Of a stretch of 64,000 nt of DNA, positions 35,399 to 45,395 are shown one piece after another. Under the pieces are notes generated by a model. It was not told the origin of the DNA. It ran no database searches and was given only the letters and a program-made list of their open reading frames with translations. Origin of the DNA: Streptococcus oralis (GTDB lineage: Bacteria > Bacillota > Bacilli > Lactobacillales > Streptococcaceae); assembly GCF_002386345.1 (NCBI RefSeq), contig NZ_CP023507.1, forward strand, positions 1,798,001 through 1,862,000, given 5' to 3'. How positions within the stretch are numbered: the first letter of the stretch is position 1; every line of letters begins with the position of its first letter. The position numbers and the translations under genes were made by a program.

Positions 35399-36693
35399 AA
35401 CCCTGCCTCCTTATTCATATTCTTGATTTCCTTGATTGCCTTTTTGATGGAAGCATTTAATCCATCATGAAAGAAGAGCAACTCACCAGTTGGTCTGTCC
35501 ATACTGCGTCCAACTCGCCCTCCAATCTGAATCAAACTAGACTTGGTAAAGAGACGATGATTAGCTTCTACTACGAAAACATCCACACAAGGGAAGGTAA
35601 CCCCGCGTTCCAAGATTGTCGTACTGATCAGTATTGTTAGTTCTCCATCTCGAAAAGCTTGCACCTGCTCTAATCGGTCTTCTGTCACAGAAGACACAAA
35701 GCCGATATTCTCATTCGGGTACTGCTCCTTCAAGATTTCTTTTAGTTTTTCACCTTTCTTAATCTCTGATGCAAAAATCAGTAAGGGATAACCTGTTCTT
35801 CTCTGTTTCTCAATATAAGTCTTTAACTTGGTTGACAATTGATTTTTCTCTAAACAGCGATTAAAATCCGATAACCAGACTGGTTTAGGAATAATCAAAG
35901 GATTTCCATGAAACCGTCTCGGCAAGCTTAATCTTTTTAATTCCCCTGTGCGAACCTTCCTATCTAACTCATCTGTAGAAGTTGCCGTAAGGAATATCCT
36001 CAATCCATCCTCCTTTACACTATTCTTTACAGCATAGTAAAGCATAGTGTTGTCAACATAAGGAAAGGCATCTACCTCATCCACTATCAACAAATCAAAA
36101 GCATGATAAAATTTTAATAACTGATGAGTTGTTGCAACTACTAAGGGAGTTCGAAAATAGGGCTCTGATTCGCCATGGAGTAGCGCTATATCGCAAGCAA
36201 AGTCATTCTGCAGTCGCTTATACAGTTCTAAACACACATCAATTCGAGGACTGGCCAAACAAACTGCACCACCATCATCAATCACTTTAGCCACAACTTG
36301 ATAAATCATCTCTGTCTTTCCAGCTCCTGTCACAGCGTGAACCAAGGTTGGCTCTTGCTTGTCTACCGCCTGAAGCAGTCCCTCTGACACTTTTTCTTGA
36401 AAAGGTGTTAACTGACCACGCCATTTGAGGACGTCTTGCTTAGGAAAATCCTCTTGAGGAAAATAGTATAAAGCTTTATCACTCCTGATTCTCTTCATCA
36501 GTAAACACTCCCTACAATAGTAAGCGCTGATAGGCAAATACCATTCTTCTAGAATCAAACTATTACAACGTTGACAAAACAGTTTCCCCTTCTCTTTTCT
36601 CATTGCTGGCAGTCTCACTGCTTCCTGTCGTTCTTCTTCCGTTAATTCTTTCTCAGTAAACAAGCGACCGAGATAATTTGGATTTACTTTCAT
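35395..36693 (-). CDS. comFA: Competence DNA-uptake helicase ComFA
   Basis: Membrane-associated ATPase that drives single-stranded DNA import. The 432 residues contain an N-terminal four-cysteine zinc motif (CQRCN ... YCREC), Walker A HAVTGAGKTEM near residue 120, a DEVD box (LIVDEVDAFPY), TATSTDEL and a C-terminal helicase domain ending in QIGGRVGRS. The start at 36693 gives MKVNPNYLGRLF. A perfect cin-box, TACGAATA, ends seven bases before this ATG, so the mRNA is probably leaderless or nearly so. comFC follows with a four-base overlap. Confidence 0.95.
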   Translation of the reverse strand: MKVNPNYLGRLFTEKELTEEERQEAVRLPAMRKEKGKLFCQRCNSLILEEWYLPISAYYCRECLLMKRIRSDKALYYFPQEDFPKQDVLKWRGQLTPFQEKVSEGLLQAVDKQEPTLVHAVTGAGKTEMIYQVVAKVIDDGGAVCLASPRIDVCLELYKRLQNDFACDIALLHGESEPYFRTPLVVATTHQLLKFYHAFDLLIVDEVDAFPYVDNTMLYYAVKNSVKEDGLRIFLTATSTDELDRKVRTGELKRLSLPRRFHGNPLIIPKPVWLSDFNRCLEKNQLSTKLKTYIEKQRRTGYPLLIFASEIKKGEKLKEILKEQYPNENIGFVSSVTEDRLEQVQAFRDGELTILISTTILERGVTFPCVDVFVVEANHRLFTKSSLIQIGGRVGRSMDRPTGELLFFHDGLNASIKKAIKEIKNMNKEAGL

Positions 36694-36700
36694 ACTTTAA

Positions 36701-36708
36701 TATTCGTA
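36701..36708 (-). promoter_or_regulatory. Perfect cin-box (ComX) of comFA
   Basis: TACGAATA on the minus strand, preceded by a T-run (TATTTT) and ending seven bases before the comFA ATG. Confidence 0.92.
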
Positions 36709-36737
36709 AAAATATAGCGCTTTAGGTAATTTTTTAG

Positions 36738-36743
36738 TACAAT
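36738..36743 (+). promoter_or_regulatory. -10 of yigZ, probable leaderless start
   Basis: TACAAT ends six bases before the ATG at 36750, so transcription would begin at or next to the start codon. No Shine-Dalgarno sequence is visible and no good -35 was found. Confidence 0.5.
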
Positions 36744-36749
36744 TAAATC

Positions 36750-37385
36750 ATGGAATTTAGAACAATTAAAGAGGATGGGCAGGTCCAAGAAGAAATCAAA
36801 AAATCACGCTTTATCTGTCATGCCAAGCGTGTCTATAGTGAAGAAGAAGCTCGTGACTTTATCACTGCTATCAAAAAAGAACACTACAAAGCCACCCATA
36901 ACTGCTCTGCTTTTATTGTAGGGGAACGCAGTGAGATCAAGCGTACGAGTGATGATGGCGAACCTAGTGGTACTGCTGGAGTCCCTATGCTTGGCGTCTT
37001 AGAAAATCATAATCTTACCAATGTCTGCGTAGTAGTTACTCGTTACTTTGGTGGAATTAAGTTAGGCGCTGGAGGTTTGATTCGTGCTTACGCAGGTAGT
37101 GTGGCCTTGGCTGTCAAAGAAATTGGCATTATTGAAATCAAAGAGCAGGCTGGCATAGCCATTCAGATGTCTTACGCTCAGTATCAAGAATATGGCAATT
37201 TTCTTAAAGAACATCATCTCATGGAGCTGGATACAAACTTTACAGATCAAGTTGATACAATGATTTATGTTGATAAGGAAGAGAAAGAAAATATCAAGTC
37301 TGCTCTTGTAGAGTTTTTTAATGGAAAGGTTACTTTAACAGATCAAGGTTTACGAGAAGTTGAAGTTCCTGTAAACTTAGTGTAA
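36750..37385 (+). CDS. YigZ/IMPACT family protein
   Basis: A 211-residue protein of the YigZ (UPF0029/IMPACT) family, conserved but without an assigned bacterial function. The N-terminal domain carries the family signature TSDDGEPSGTAGVPML and VTRYFGGIKLGAGGLIRAY; the C-terminal 70 residues form the DUF1949 ferredoxin-like domain. It is transcribed divergently from comFA, and followed 15 bases later by the PH-domain gene, so the two probably form an operon. Confidence 0.93.
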   Translation: MEFRTIKEDGQVQEEIKKSRFICHAKRVYSEEEARDFITAIKKEHYKATHNCSAFIVGERSEIKRTSDDGEPSGTAGVPMLGVLENHNLTNVCVVVTRYFGGIKLGAGGLIRAYAGSVALAVKEIGIIEIKEQAGIAIQMSYAQYQEYGNFLKEHHLMELDTNFTDQVDTMIYVDKEEKENIKSALVEFFNGKVTLTDQGLREVEVPVNLV

Positions 37386-37400
37386 ACAAAGGAGAAATAC

Positions 37401-37844
37401 ATGGCGTTTGGAAAATTTATTCAAGGACTTGCTGGTAACTTCAGCGAGGAAAACAAAGAGACTCTTATCAAAGAATATGGTCAATATCTACTAGAGAATG
37501 AAGAAATTCAAAGTGGATATAAACTTATTCGAGATTCAATCATCTTTACAAATATCCGTATTATTTTTACAGATAAGCAAGGTGCCACTGGTCGCAAGGT
37601 GTCTGTTAAGTCACTCTTTTTGATGAACATTGTAAACGTTGAAATGGAAACTGCTGGAGCAGGTATAGATGATAGTGAGATTAGAATCACTTATTTAGAA
37701 AATATCTTTCTAAAAGCACACAATGAGCACCTGAGTTTCCATAAATTTGAATTCCCTAAAAAAACGGACATCCTTCCGCTTTACACCTATTTATTAGAAT
37801 TGGCTTATCACAATCGATTAAAAATTAATGGCTTAGACCTTTGA
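37401..37844 (+). CDS. Bacterial PH-domain protein
   Basis: A 147-residue protein resembling the bPH (PF08000, formerly DUF1696) family. The core IIFTNIRIIFTDKQGATG and the basic KVSVKSLFLMNIVNVEM are typical. Function is unknown; members are predicted to be small beta-barrel binding domains. No signal or membrane segment is present. It follows yigZ closely with GGAG before the ATG and is closed by a terminator. Confidence 0.85.
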   Translation: MAFGKFIQGLAGNFSEENKETLIKEYGQYLLENEEIQSGYKLIRDSIIFTNIRIIFTDKQGATGRKVSVKSLFLMNIVNVEMETAGAGIDDSEIRITYLENIFLKAHNEHLSFHKFEFPKKTDILPLYTYLLELAYHNRLKINGLDL

Positions 37845-37851
37845 TATAAAA

Positions 37852-37882
37852 AAATCCTATCACTTTGATAGGATTTCTATAT
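37852..37882 (+). terminator. Terminator of yigZ-PH-domain operon
   Basis: AAATCCTATCA pairs with TGATAGGATTT around a three-base loop, flanked by an A-run and a short T-rich tail. Confidence 0.8.
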
Positions 37883-37911
37883 TTTACAAATAGCTTTAAG
37901 CGCGTTATACT
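37883..37911 (+). promoter_or_regulatory. Promoter of cysK
   Basis: TTTACA (37883-37888), 17-base spacer, TATACT (37906-37911), 29 bases before the cysK ATG, which is preceded by AGAGG. Confidence 0.8.
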
Positions 37912-37940
37912 AGTATCATCTTATACAAAGAGGTATATCT

Positions 37941-38867
37941 ATGACTATTTATAATAATATCACTGAACTAATTGGACAAACACCGATTGTTAAACTTAAC
38001 AATATTGTTCCAGAGGGTGCTGCAGATGTCTATGTTAAACTAGAAGCTTTTAACCCTGGATCGTCAGTAAAAGACCGTATTGCCCTTAGCATGATTGAAA
38101 AAGCAGAACAAGATGGTATTCTAAAACCGGGAGCTACTATTGTTGAAGCAACGAGTGGAAACACTGGTATCGGTCTTTCATGGGTTGGTGCCGCTAAAGG
38201 ATATAAAGTTGTTATCGTCATGCCTGAAACGATGAGTGTGGAACGACGTAAGATTATCCAAGCCTATGGTGCTGAACTCGTCCTTACTCCTGGTAGCGAA
38301 GGAATGAAAGGGGCTATTGCCAAAGCTCAGGAAATCGCCGCTGAACGAGACGGCTTCCTTCCACTCCAATTTAATAATCCAGCTAATCCAGAAGTGCACG
38401 AAAGAACAACAGGAGCTGAAATACTGGCTGCTTTCGGTTCTGATGGACTAGATGCTTTTGTGGGTGGTGTTGGTACTGGTGGAACGATCTCAGGTGTTTC
38501 TCACGCTCTCAAAACAGCAAATTCAAACATTCAAGTTTATGCAGTTGAGGCAGACGAGTCAGCTATCTTGTCTGGGGAAAAACCAGGACCTCATAAAATT
38601 CAAGGAATCTCAGCTGGATTTATTCCTGAAACGCTTGATACAAAAGCCTATGATGGTATTGTCCGTGTAACGTCAGATGATGCTCTAGCCCTTGGCCGTG
38701 AAATTGGTGGAAAAGAAGGCTTCCTTGTTGGGATTTCTTCAGCTGCAGCGATTTACGGGGCAATTGAGGTTGCCAAGAAATTAGGTAAAGGTAAGAAAGT
38801 CCTTGCTTTAGCACCAGATAACGGCGAACGTTATTTGTCTACAGCACTCTATGAATTTGAAGTGTAG
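37941..38867 (+). CDS. cysK: Cysteine synthase A
   Basis: PLP enzyme (O-acetylserine sulfhydrylase) making cysteine from O-acetylserine and sulfide. The 308-residue product shows the PLP lysine in [15 protein letters not shown] near residue 44, the asparagine loop [14 protein letters not shown] and the phosphate-binding [11 protein letters not shown]. Length is normal. It has its own promoter and terminator. Cysteine synthase and O-phosphoserine types are close; the common form is the best call. Confidence 0.95.
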   Translation: MTIYNNITELIGQTPIVKLNNIVPEGAADVYVKLEAFNPGSSVKDRIALSMIEKAEQDGILKPGATIVEATSGNTGIGLSWVGAAKGYKVVIVMPETMSVERRKIIQAYGAELVLTPGSEGMKGAIAKAQEIAAERDGFLPLQFNNPANPEVHERTTGAEILAAFGSDGLDAFVGGVGTGGTISGVSHALKTANSNIQVYAVEADESAILSGEKPGPHKIQGISAGFIPETLDTKAYDGIVRVTSDDALALGREIGGKEGFLVGISSAAAIYGAIEVAKKLGKGKKVLALAPDNGERYLSTALYEFEV

Positions 38868-38883
38868 CCTCCTAAATGCACTT

Positions 38884-38906
38884 AGCCCTTATTAAAGGGC
38901 TTTTTG
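38884..38906 (+). terminator. Terminator of cysK
   Basis: AGCCCTT-ATTA-AAGGGCT followed by TTTTG, 17 bases after the stop. Confidence 0.88.
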
Positions 38907-38935
38907 TTTACTCATACAGACTCTACTCTCTAGAC

Positions 38936-38966
38936 AAAAAGAAGAAGGAAGCAATTTGCTTCCTTT
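38936..38966 (-). terminator. Terminator of rpsB-tsf
   Basis: AAGGAAGC pairs with GCTTCCTT around AATTT; the minus strand continues with CTTCTTTTTG just after the tsf stop. Confidence 0.8.
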
Positions 38967-38970
38967 TCTA

Positions 38971-40011
38971 TTAGTTATTCAAGGCTGCTGCCATTGTAGC
39001 TGCAACTTCTGCTTCAAAGTCGTTTGCAGCTTTCTCGATACCTTCACCAACTTCAAAGCGAGCGAACTCAACTACTGAAGCATTTACTGATTCAAGGTAA
39101 GCTTCAACTGTCTTGCTGTCATCCATGATGTATACTTGTGCAAGAAGTGTGTATGCTTGGTCAACTTTGGTGTTGTCAAGCATGAAGCGGTCCATTTTAC
39201 CTGGGATGATTTTGTCCCAGATTTTTTCTGGTTTGCCTTCTGCAGCCAACTCAGCTTTGATATCAGCTTCAGCTTGAGCAATCACTTCATCAGTCAATTG
39301 TGCTTTTGATCCATACTTCAAGTGTGGAAGAGCTGGTTTACCAACCATTGCACGGCTTTCGTTATCTTGGTCGATTACGTGGTTCAATTGTGCCAACTCA
39401 TCTTTAACGAATTGCTCATCCAATTCTTTGTAAGAAAGAACTGTTGGTTTCATCGCAGCAATGTGCATTGAGATTTGTTTAGCAAGCGCTTCGTCTCCAC
39501 CTTCGATTACAGAGATAACACCGATACGTCCACCATTGTGTTGGTATGCTCCGAAGTGTTGTGCATCTGTTTTTTCAAGCAAAGCAAAACGACGGAATGA
39601 GATTTTTTCACCGATTGTAGCTGTTGCAGATACATATGCAGCTTCAAGAGTTTCACCTGAAGGCATTGTCAAAGCAAGAGCTTCTTCGTTGTTAGCTGGT
39701 TTTCCTTCAGCGATTACTTTAGCTGTTGCGTTTACCAAGTCAACGAATTGAGCGTTTTTCGCAACGAAGTCAGTTTCGGCATTTACTTCAACTACTGCTG
39801 CAACGTTACCGTTAACAAATACACCAGTCAAACCTTCAGCTGCAACACGGTCAGCTTTCTTAGCTGCCTTCGCCATACCTTTTTCACGAAGCAATTCAAT
39901 CGCTTTTTCGATGTCACCGTCTGTTTCTACAAGCGCTTTTTTAGCGTCCATAACACCGGCACCAGATTTTTCACGCAACTCTTTTACAAGTTTAGCTGTA
40001 ATTTCTGCCAT
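38971..40011 (-). CDS. tsf: Elongation factor Ts
   Basis: Nucleotide-exchange factor of EF-Tu. The 346-residue sequence begins with the UBA-like domain ([22 protein letters not shown]) and the hallmark [13 protein letters not shown] near residue 75 that contacts EF-Tu. It lies downstream of rpsB in the usual rpsB-tsf operon. It is about 50 residues longer than E. coli EF-Ts, as is usual for streptococci. A hairpin in the gap to rpsB may lower its expression relative to S2. Confidence 0.98.
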   Translation of the reverse strand: MAEITAKLVKELREKSGAGVMDAKKALVETDGDIEKAIELLREKGMAKAAKKADRVAAEGLTGVFVNGNVAAVVEVNAETDFVAKNAQFVDLVNATAKVIAEGKPANNEEALALTMPSGETLEAAYVSATATIGEKISFRRFALLEKTDAQHFGAYQHNGGRIGVISVIEGGDEALAKQISMHIAAMKPTVLSYKELDEQFVKDELAQLNHVIDQDNESRAMVGKPALPHLKYGSKAQLTDEVIAQAEADIKAELAAEGKPEKIWDKIIPGKMDRFMLDNTKVDQAYTLLAQVYIMDDSKTVEAYLESVNASVVEFARFEVGEGIEKAANDFEAEVAATMAAALNN

Positions 40012-40031
40012 TTTGATTCTCCTATATTTTT

Positions 40032-40068
40032 TAAAAATAGGAGAGCTGGGCTAGGCCCCGCCCTCCTA
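40032..40068 (-). terminator. Attenuator-like hairpin between rpsB and tsf
   Basis: The minus strand has TAGGAGGGC ... GCCC ... TCTCCTA with a loop of eight bases and a slight asymmetry, followed by TTTTTAAAAAA. It could reduce read-through from rpsB into tsf. Confidence 0.6.
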
Positions 40069-40089
40069 GGTAATTACTATTTATATGAA

Positions 40090-40869
40090 TTAAGCGTTGT
40101 CGCCTTCTACAACTTCAACGATTTCTTCGATTGAGTCAGCTTGAGCTTCTGAAGCTGCAAATTCTGCTTCAACTGCTGCTGCGTCTTCACCTTGACGTCC
40201 TTCGATGATAGCGTCAGCCAATTTAGCTGTGATCAATTTAACAGCGCGGATAGCGTCATCGTTAGCTGGGATGATTACATCGATATCGTCTGGGTCAGTA
40301 TTTGTGTCAACCATCGCTACAACTGGGATACCCAATTTTTTAGCTTCTTTAACAGCGATTTGTTCTTTATGTGGGTCAACTACGTACATTACATCAGGGA
40401 TACGAGGCATGTCTTCGATACCACCCAAGAATTTTTCAAGACGTGCACGTTGTTTGTTAAGAAGTGCAACTTCTTTCTTAGGAAGAACGTCGAAGATTCC
40501 TTCTTCTTCCATACGTTTGATTTCTTTCAAACGAGCGATACGTTTTTGGATAGTTCCCCAGTTAGTAAGAGTTCCACCCAACCAACGGTGGTTGATGTAG
40601 TATTGACCTGAACGTTCTGCTTCTTCTTTAACAGCGTCAGCAGCTTGTTTTTTAGTACCAACAAACAATACAACTGCATCGTTAGCTGCAGCATCACGCA
40701 TAAAGTCGTATGCTTGGTCAGCGTATTTTACAGTTTGTTGCAAGTCGATAACGTGGATTCCGTTACGCTCAGTGAAGATGTACTTAGCCATCTTAGGGTT
40801 CCAGCGACGAGTTTGGTGACCAAAGTGTACACCAGCCTCAAGAAGTTGTTTCATTGAAATTACTGCCAT
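40090..40869 (-). CDS. rpsB: 30S ribosomal protein S2
   Basis: Small-subunit ribosomal protein of 259 residues. Signatures include [20 protein letters not shown] at the N-terminus and [20 protein letters not shown], with LVDTNTDP-like [12 protein letters not shown]. The ATG at 40869 follows AGGAG; the frame continues to 40953 but across the leader. The promoter at 40986-41014 gives a leader of about 110 bases, long enough for autoregulation by S2. Confidence 0.98.
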   Translation of the reverse strand: MAVISMKQLLEAGVHFGHQTRRWNPKMAKYIFTERNGIHVIDLQQTVKYADQAYDFMRDAAANDAVVLFVGTKKQAADAVKEEAERSGQYYINHRWLGGTLTNWGTIQKRIARLKEIKRMEEEGIFDVLPKKEVALLNKQRARLEKFLGGIEDMPRIPDVMYVVDPHKEQIAVKEAKKLGIPVVAMVDTNTDPDDIDVIIPANDDAIRAVKLITAKLADAIIEGRQGEDAAAVEAEFAASEAQADSIEEIVEVVEGDNA

Positions 40870-40985
40870 GAGTATTTCTCCTTTTTGTTTTTTTCCTCTC
40901 CTCGACTTCAACTTGCAAAACGACCCGAGGGCAACAGTCTCACAATTCATCAAGAATGAGTATTATCGTTTACACGACAAGTTTC

Positions 40986-41014
40986 ATTTTATCACATTTT
41001 AGCCATATTTTCAA
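40986..41014 (-). promoter_or_regulatory. Promoter of rpsB-tsf
   Basis: On the minus strand TTGAAA (41009-41014), 17-base spacer, TAAAAT (40986-40991) with TGA directly before it (extended -10). Confidence 0.85.
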
Positions 41015-41055
41015 GTGGTTTTGATATATTTCGGCCTTGCTTTCGATAAAAAATA

Positions 41056-41081
41056 ATAAAAGAGACTCGCATCGAGCCTCT
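41056..41081 (-). terminator. Terminator of pcsB
   Basis: AGAGACTCG pairs with CGAGCCTCT (one mismatch) around CAT; TTTTATTATTTTTT follows on the minus strand, 13 bases after the stop. Confidence 0.85.
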
Positions 41082-41093
41082 TCGTTTCATTCA

Positions 41094-42302
41094 TTAGTTT
41101 GGATAGATGTAAGTAACATAACCTTCAGAAGTTGTAGTTGGGTTGAACCATCCACGTTTGTTACCGATTGTACGATTTCCACCATAGTTTGATTCTGATA
41201 CTTGAATGCTAGTTGATGATGAAACTGCTGTAACAACCGCTACGTGTCCATATCCACCGTCATTCCAACATGCAATCGCACCAACTTGTGGAGTTGATCC
41301 AGTACGGAATCCTGCAGCTGCTGCACTTGTAGCCCACTGCGCTCCGTTACCCCAGTAATCTCCAGCCCAAGGTGCTAATGTTTTAGCTCCCCAAGTACAT
41401 TCACCAGTTGGATAACTTGAAGCATTTGTACTGTATGTTGGACGTTGTCTAGTTGGAGTCGGAGCAGGTGCTGGAGTGTAGCTTGAATCATCATCTGATG
41501 AAGAGCTTGAAGTTGCTTGCACTTGATCTGAAAGTGTTGTATTTCCAGAAGCAACAACTGATTGTTGTTGGCTTGTTTGACGTGCTTTATAAGCCGCTTC
41601 TGCTTCGGCTGCTGCTTTCGCTTCTGCCTCTGCTGCTGCTTTTTGTTCCAATAAAGTAGCTTTATCGCTTTCTGCAGTAGCTTTCTCTGCAGCAAGGTTT
41701 AACTCAGCAACTTTCAACTCTGCTTGTTTTGTTGTCAATGCTTGTGCATCGTCAGCAAGCGTTTGTTGGTTCGCAATGACAGTGTTGATTGCTTCATTGT
41801 TTGCAACCTGTTTTTCAGCGATAGATTTCTTATCAGCTTTCTGTTGTTCCAACATTTTGTTGTTAGCTGATACAATCTCGCTCATTGCTGCAACACGTGA
41901 AATAGCTTCTGTAATTGATTTTGAGTTTACAATTGTATTGATATAGCTAGTTGCAGCACCGTTTGTTTGTGCACTACGTGCTTGTTTTTCCAAAGATTCA
42001 TTACGAGCAACAATGTTCTTAGAAAGCTCTGTAATTTCTCCTTCAAGTTTTTTAGATTCAGCTTGTAGAGTTTCGTTCTCAGCTTCCAAGTTTGTTTGTT
42101 GAGTTTGGATAGCTGTAACTTGCGTTTGGATTTCATCTACTTGTTTTTGAGCTTCTTTTTGTTGAGATGTCAAATTACTAATCTTACTATCTTGAGCAGC
42201 AATTTTTTCATCAGTTGTTTCAGCATGAACAGTTGTTAATACCGCCGCTTGTGAAACCAATACTGTACTTAACAAAAGTGACGCTAAGATTTTTTTCTTC
42301 AT
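41094..42302 (-). CDS. pcsB: Cell-division peptidoglycan hydrolase PcsB
   Basis: Secreted CHAP protein that splits septal peptidoglycan with FtsEX. The 402 residues have a signal peptide ([20 protein letters not shown], cut after VHA), a long coiled coil of Gln/Glu/Ala heptads (about 30-255), a Ser/Pro/Thr linker, and a C-terminal CHAP domain with Cys in [10 protein letters not shown] and His in [10 protein letters not shown] WalR box precedes the promoter, matching the known essential WalRK control of pcsB in pneumococcus. It is adjacent to mreD and mreC, as in pneumococcus. Confidence 0.94.
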   Translation of the reverse strand: MKKKILASLLLSTVLVSQAAVLTTVHAETTDEKIAAQDSKISNLTSQQKEAQKQVDEIQTQVTAIQTQQTNLEAENETLQAESKKLEGEITELSKNIVARNESLEKQARSAQTNGAATSYINTIVNSKSITEAISRVAAMSEIVSANNKMLEQQKADKKSIAEKQVANNEAINTVIANQQTLADDAQALTTKQAELKVAELNLAAEKATAESDKATLLEQKAAAEAEAKAAAEAEAAYKARQTSQQQSVVASGNTTLSDQVQATSSSSSDDDSSYTPAPAPTPTRQRPTYSTNASSYPTGECTWGAKTLAPWAGDYWGNGAQWATSAAAAGFRTGSTPQVGAIACWNDGGYGHVAVVTAVSSSTSIQVSESNYGGNRTIGNKRGWFNPTTTSEGYVTYIYPN

Positions 42303-42337
42303 ATTATGTAGATACTCCTTCTATTTAAGACATTACT

Positions 42338-42381
42338 AGTATACCAAAAAAAGACATAATAAATATTACGCCTTTGTTACA
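42338..42381 (-). promoter_or_regulatory. pcsB promoter -10 with WalR box
   Basis: TATACT at 42338-42343 (minus strand) and, 21 bases upstream, TGTAAC-AAAGG-CGTAAT (42365-42381), one base off the WalR consensus of two TGTWAH hexamers five bases apart. Confidence 0.75.
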
Positions 42382-42395
42382 TTTTTATTTCTTTC

Positions 42396-42890
42396 TTATA
42401 GATAACATTTTTCAAAAATATATTGGAAAACAAGCATCCATAAAAAGTTTAAAATCATTGATGGGACAAGGCTATAGACGATGAAAACTGGCATCGATTC
42501 TACTGTAAACCCCATAGCAAGAGCGAGGAGATAGCTCCCCATATCAAATAGGAAACTCATCACAACTATTGTTAACATTCTTGTCCAACGGTTTAGCAAA
42601 ATTACACTATTAAATTTATGGAGTGAAGCACCTATTAAGATAAATAGAAGCGTCGCAATTCCTATCAAGTGGAAAAAATAGATATCGTACACCAAACCCA
42701 CTATACAGCAATAAGCTAGATAGAGATATTCTGAAACCTCTATTGTCTCAAACAAGAGAAATAAAAACAGAAAATGACTTGCTAAATGAAAGTGAGGGAA
42801 GAAGGATCCCGCTAATTGTCCAATATGTGCATCAATTAGTACAACAAAAGGGAGTAAAAAGAAAATACCAATTTGTTTTAACAGTCTCAT
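42396..42890 (-). CDS. mreD: Rod-shape/peripheral wall synthesis protein MreD
   Basis: Integral membrane protein of 164 residues with about five hydrophobic helices, partner of MreC in peripheral peptidoglycan synthesis. Sequence features are weak in this family; the call rests on hydrophobic pattern, length and its position two bases after mreC and upstream of pcsB. It lacks a clear terminator of its own. Confidence 0.88.
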   Translation of the reverse strand: MRLLKQIGIFFLLPFVVLIDAHIGQLAGSFFPHFHLASHFLFLFLLFETIEVSEYLYLAYCCIVGLVYDIYFFHLIGIATLLFILIGASLHKFNSVILLNRWTRMLTIVVMSFLFDMGSYLLALAMGFTVESMPVFIVYSLVPSMILNFLWMLVFQYIFEKCYL

Positions 42891-42892
42891 TG

Positions 42893-43708
42893 CTAATTCC
42901 CCACTAACTCTACCACATGAAGATTTTTGGTGTCAGCACTTAACTTTACTGTTACTTCCTTTGTTAGATAATCACTGCTGTGTGTTGTAGCAACAACCTC
43001 GCCAACAGGAATATCCTTAACATTAAAGTTTCCGAGCCCCCCTGTCGTCACCTTGTCTCCCGCGCTAATTTCACTGTTACTATTTAATTGGCTAATTTTA
43101 AGCAGTTCTGACTCCTTATCATAACCAACGATAATCCCGTAAATTTCAGTAGAGCCATGCAGGATTTTAACAGAAATTTTGTCTGAATTTTCGGTATTTG
43201 TCAATAGATTGACCGTTGTTGAATGATCCTCCACCTTTGAAACACTACCAATCAAGCCCCCGTTTGCAATGGCCAACATATTTTCAGAAGCTCCTTTTGA
43301 ACTTCCCGCATCAATTGTTAACTCTTGTTTCCAAGATACTGGAGCTCGCATAATCACATCTGCTGCAATGGTTTTTGTAGCCTGCAATTTTGACTTCATA
43401 TCCAGCAACTGACGTAATTGTTCATTTTCATTTTTTAAACTTTCTGATTGATTAGACTCCACCTCTAGTTGATAGAGCTGTTTTTTTAGACTCTCATTTT
43501 CATTGTAAGTCTGCGTCAAATGTCCCAAATCCGATTTGAAAGTATCAAACCACTGAAAGGGTTTTTGAACAATTCTATCTACTAAGGAAATCCCATCTCC
43601 TAGTTTCGTCACAATAGCGCTTGAATAGGTTGTCACTAATAGAACAGAAACTGCCAGAACTGTGACAAAAACGATGATTAGATATTTTGATTTTTTAAAA
43701 CGGTTCAT
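42893..43708 (-). CDS. mreC: Rod-shape/peripheral wall synthesis protein MreC
   Basis: Bitopic membrane protein with an N-terminal helix (residues 9-28), a coiled coil near 60-100 (ENESLKKQLYQLEVESNQ) and a beta-rich extracellular region with VIMRAPVSWKQELTIDAGS and the conserved NGGLIGSV. Length 271 is normal. It organises peripheral peptidoglycan synthesis at midcell in ovococci. mreD follows after two bases. The rest of the ecf/pgsA group lies upstream in the same direction. Confidence 0.93.
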   Translation of the reverse strand: MNRFKKSKYLIIVFVTVLAVSVLLVTTYSSAIVTKLGDGISLVDRIVQKPFQWFDTFKSDLGHLTQTYNENESLKKQLYQLEVESNQSESLKNENEQLRQLLDMKSKLQATKTIAADVIMRAPVSWKQELTIDAGSSKGASENMLAIANGGLIGSVSKVEDHSTTVNLLTNTENSDKISVKILHGSTEIYGIIVGYDKESELLKISQLNSNSEISAGDKVTTGGLGNFNVKDIPVGEVVATTHSSDYLTKEVTVKLSADTKNLHVVELVGN

Positions 43709-43768
43709 ATTCCTACCTTTATACTAAAAACCTGCTACTGTGAGCTTCTTATCAATCCTACAAACCTA

Positions 43769-44563
43769 CTAAGATTTTAAGAAAAATAAGAAACATCCCA
43801 GTATCAAAATCACAAGAATTGCCAGTGTATCCTTTTGACTCCATCTCAATTGTCTATACTGACTTCTACCCTTTCCTCCCTGATAACCACGCGCTTCCAT
43901 CGCTATTGCCAATGAATCTGCACGCTTTAAGCTCGTCGCAAAAAGAGGAATTAAAATTGGAATCATAGCCTTTACTTTTTGAACGATGCTGCCTTCGCCA
44001 AAGTCAACTCCACGGGCTTTCTGAGCATTCATAATTCGCGTCGTGTCATCCATCAATGTTGGAACAAAACGCAAACTCATTGATAACATGAGGCCAATTT
44101 CATGAACGGGAACTTTCACACGTTTTAGCGGTGCTAAAAGAGCTTCAACTGCGGTTGCCAGACTCAAAGGCATGGTCGTTAATGTTAGCAAGGTTGAAAA
44201 GAAAATAATCAACACAAAACGACAGAAAATGATTCCTGCTTGTTGCAAAGCATAATCCGTTATTCTTATAAAAGAAAACTCAAATAGGACATTTCCACTT
44301 GAAATGAAAAAGAGCTGAAAAAGAGTCGTAAAGGCGATCAAAAAGAACATGGATTTTAATCCCTGAACGAAAAATGAGAGAGAAACGCCCGATAATGCGA
44401 TAAATATACCTGTCGCTACAAACAGAACGAGATTGGTGAGAGGATTATTGGCCCAAAATACAATCAAAATCAGCAGGATCATGGCAAGCAATTTACTACG
44501 TGGATCCAAGCGATGAATGATGGAATCTCCTGGTATATAACGCCCTAAAATCATACTATCCAT
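43769..44563 (-). CDS. ecfT: ECF transporter transmembrane protein
   Basis: Shared T-component of energy-coupling factor vitamin transporters, 264 residues, with about five membrane helices and the two Ala-Arg-Gly motifs that couple to the ATPases: QKARGVDF and MEARGYQGG. It overlaps the second ATPase gene by eight bases. Works with EcfA1/A2 and several substrate-specific S-proteins encoded elsewhere. Confidence 0.94.
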   Translation of the reverse strand: MDSMILGRYIPGDSIIHRLDPRSKLLAMILLILIVFWANNPLTNLVLFVATGIFIALSGVSLSFFVQGLKSMFFLIAFTTLFQLFFISSGNVLFEFSFIRITDYALQQAGIIFCRFVLIIFFSTLLTLTTMPLSLATAVEALLAPLKRVKVPVHEIGLMLSMSLRFVPTLMDDTTRIMNAQKARGVDFGEGSIVQKVKAMIPILIPLFATSLKRADSLAIAMEARGYQGGKGRSQYRQLRWSQKDTLAILVILILGCFLFFLKS

Positions 44564-45395
44564 TTAGCGACTCCTTAAACTCCTCTATCTTGATTGGCAG
44601 TTTTTTAAAAGCTACACCTCTATCTGCCAAACGCTTACAAAAGGCTGTGATTTTAGGCACACCTAACTGTACCTTTTCCATTGAGGCTACATCTTGAAAG
44701 ACATCACTTGGTTTGCCACTTTTGACCAAACGCCCCTTTTCCATAACATAAACCTGATTAGCATATGCAGCTACATCATCCATCAAATGCGTTACCAGAA
44801 CGATTGTCATTCCAGAAAGGTGGAGTTCTTTAAACAAGGTCATCAATTCTTTTCTGCCCAAAGGATCAAGCCCTGCTGTCGGCTCATCCAAAACCAAAAC
44901 AGTTGGCTCCATCGCTAGCATACCTGCTATAGCCACACGTCTCATCTGGCCACCCGAAAGTTCAAACGGGCTACGCTCAAAGAGTGACTCATCGATGCCT
45001 ACCAAGGCTAACTTTTCACGCGCAATTTTCTTGGCCTCTTCCTCAGAAACTCCAAAATTTTGCGGTCCAAATGCAACATCTTTCAAAACAGTCTCTTCGA
45101 AAATCTGATTTTCAGCAAATTGAAACACTAGACCAACCTGCTTTCGAATCTGACGAATTTCTTTATTGGTTGATGTAGGGGTAATGACAGTATCAAAAAC
45201 TCGAACAGAACCCTTACTTGGTACCAATAGGCCATTTAAAAGCTGTAAAATCGTTGATTTCCCACTACCTGTGTGCCCTACCAAAGCCGTATAGGAACCA
45301 TCCTCAATCGTCAAGGAAACATCAGTCAAGGCTGATGAAGATAGGGGAGTCCCCTCTTGATAGGTAAAGCTCACATTTTCTAGAGTAATTCCCAT
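44556..45395 (-). CDS. ecfA2: ECF transporter ATPase 2
   Basis: ABC ATPase (279 residues) of the vitamin ECF module: Walker [16 protein letters not shown]-loop [13 protein letters not shown], signature [10 protein letters not shown], Walker [14 protein letters not shown]. The LSGGQMRR variant identifies the EcfA2 (CbiO2) type. It overlaps both neighbours, by 16 bases with ecfA1 and eight bases with ecfT, so the three are translated together. Confidence 0.94.
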   Translation of the reverse strand: MGITLENVSFTYQEGTPLSSSALTDVSLTIEDGSYTALVGHTGSGKSTILQLLNGLLVPSKGSVRVFDTVITPTSTNKEIRQIRKQVGLVFQFAENQIFEETVLKDVAFGPQNFGVSEEEAKKIAREKLALVGIDESLFERSPFELSGGQMRRVAIAGMLAMEPTVLVLDEPTAGLDPLGRKELMTLFKELHLSGMTIVLVTHLMDDVAAYANQVYVMEKGRLVKSGKPSDVFQDVASMEKVQLGVPKITAFCKRLADRGVAFKKLPIKIEEFKESLNG

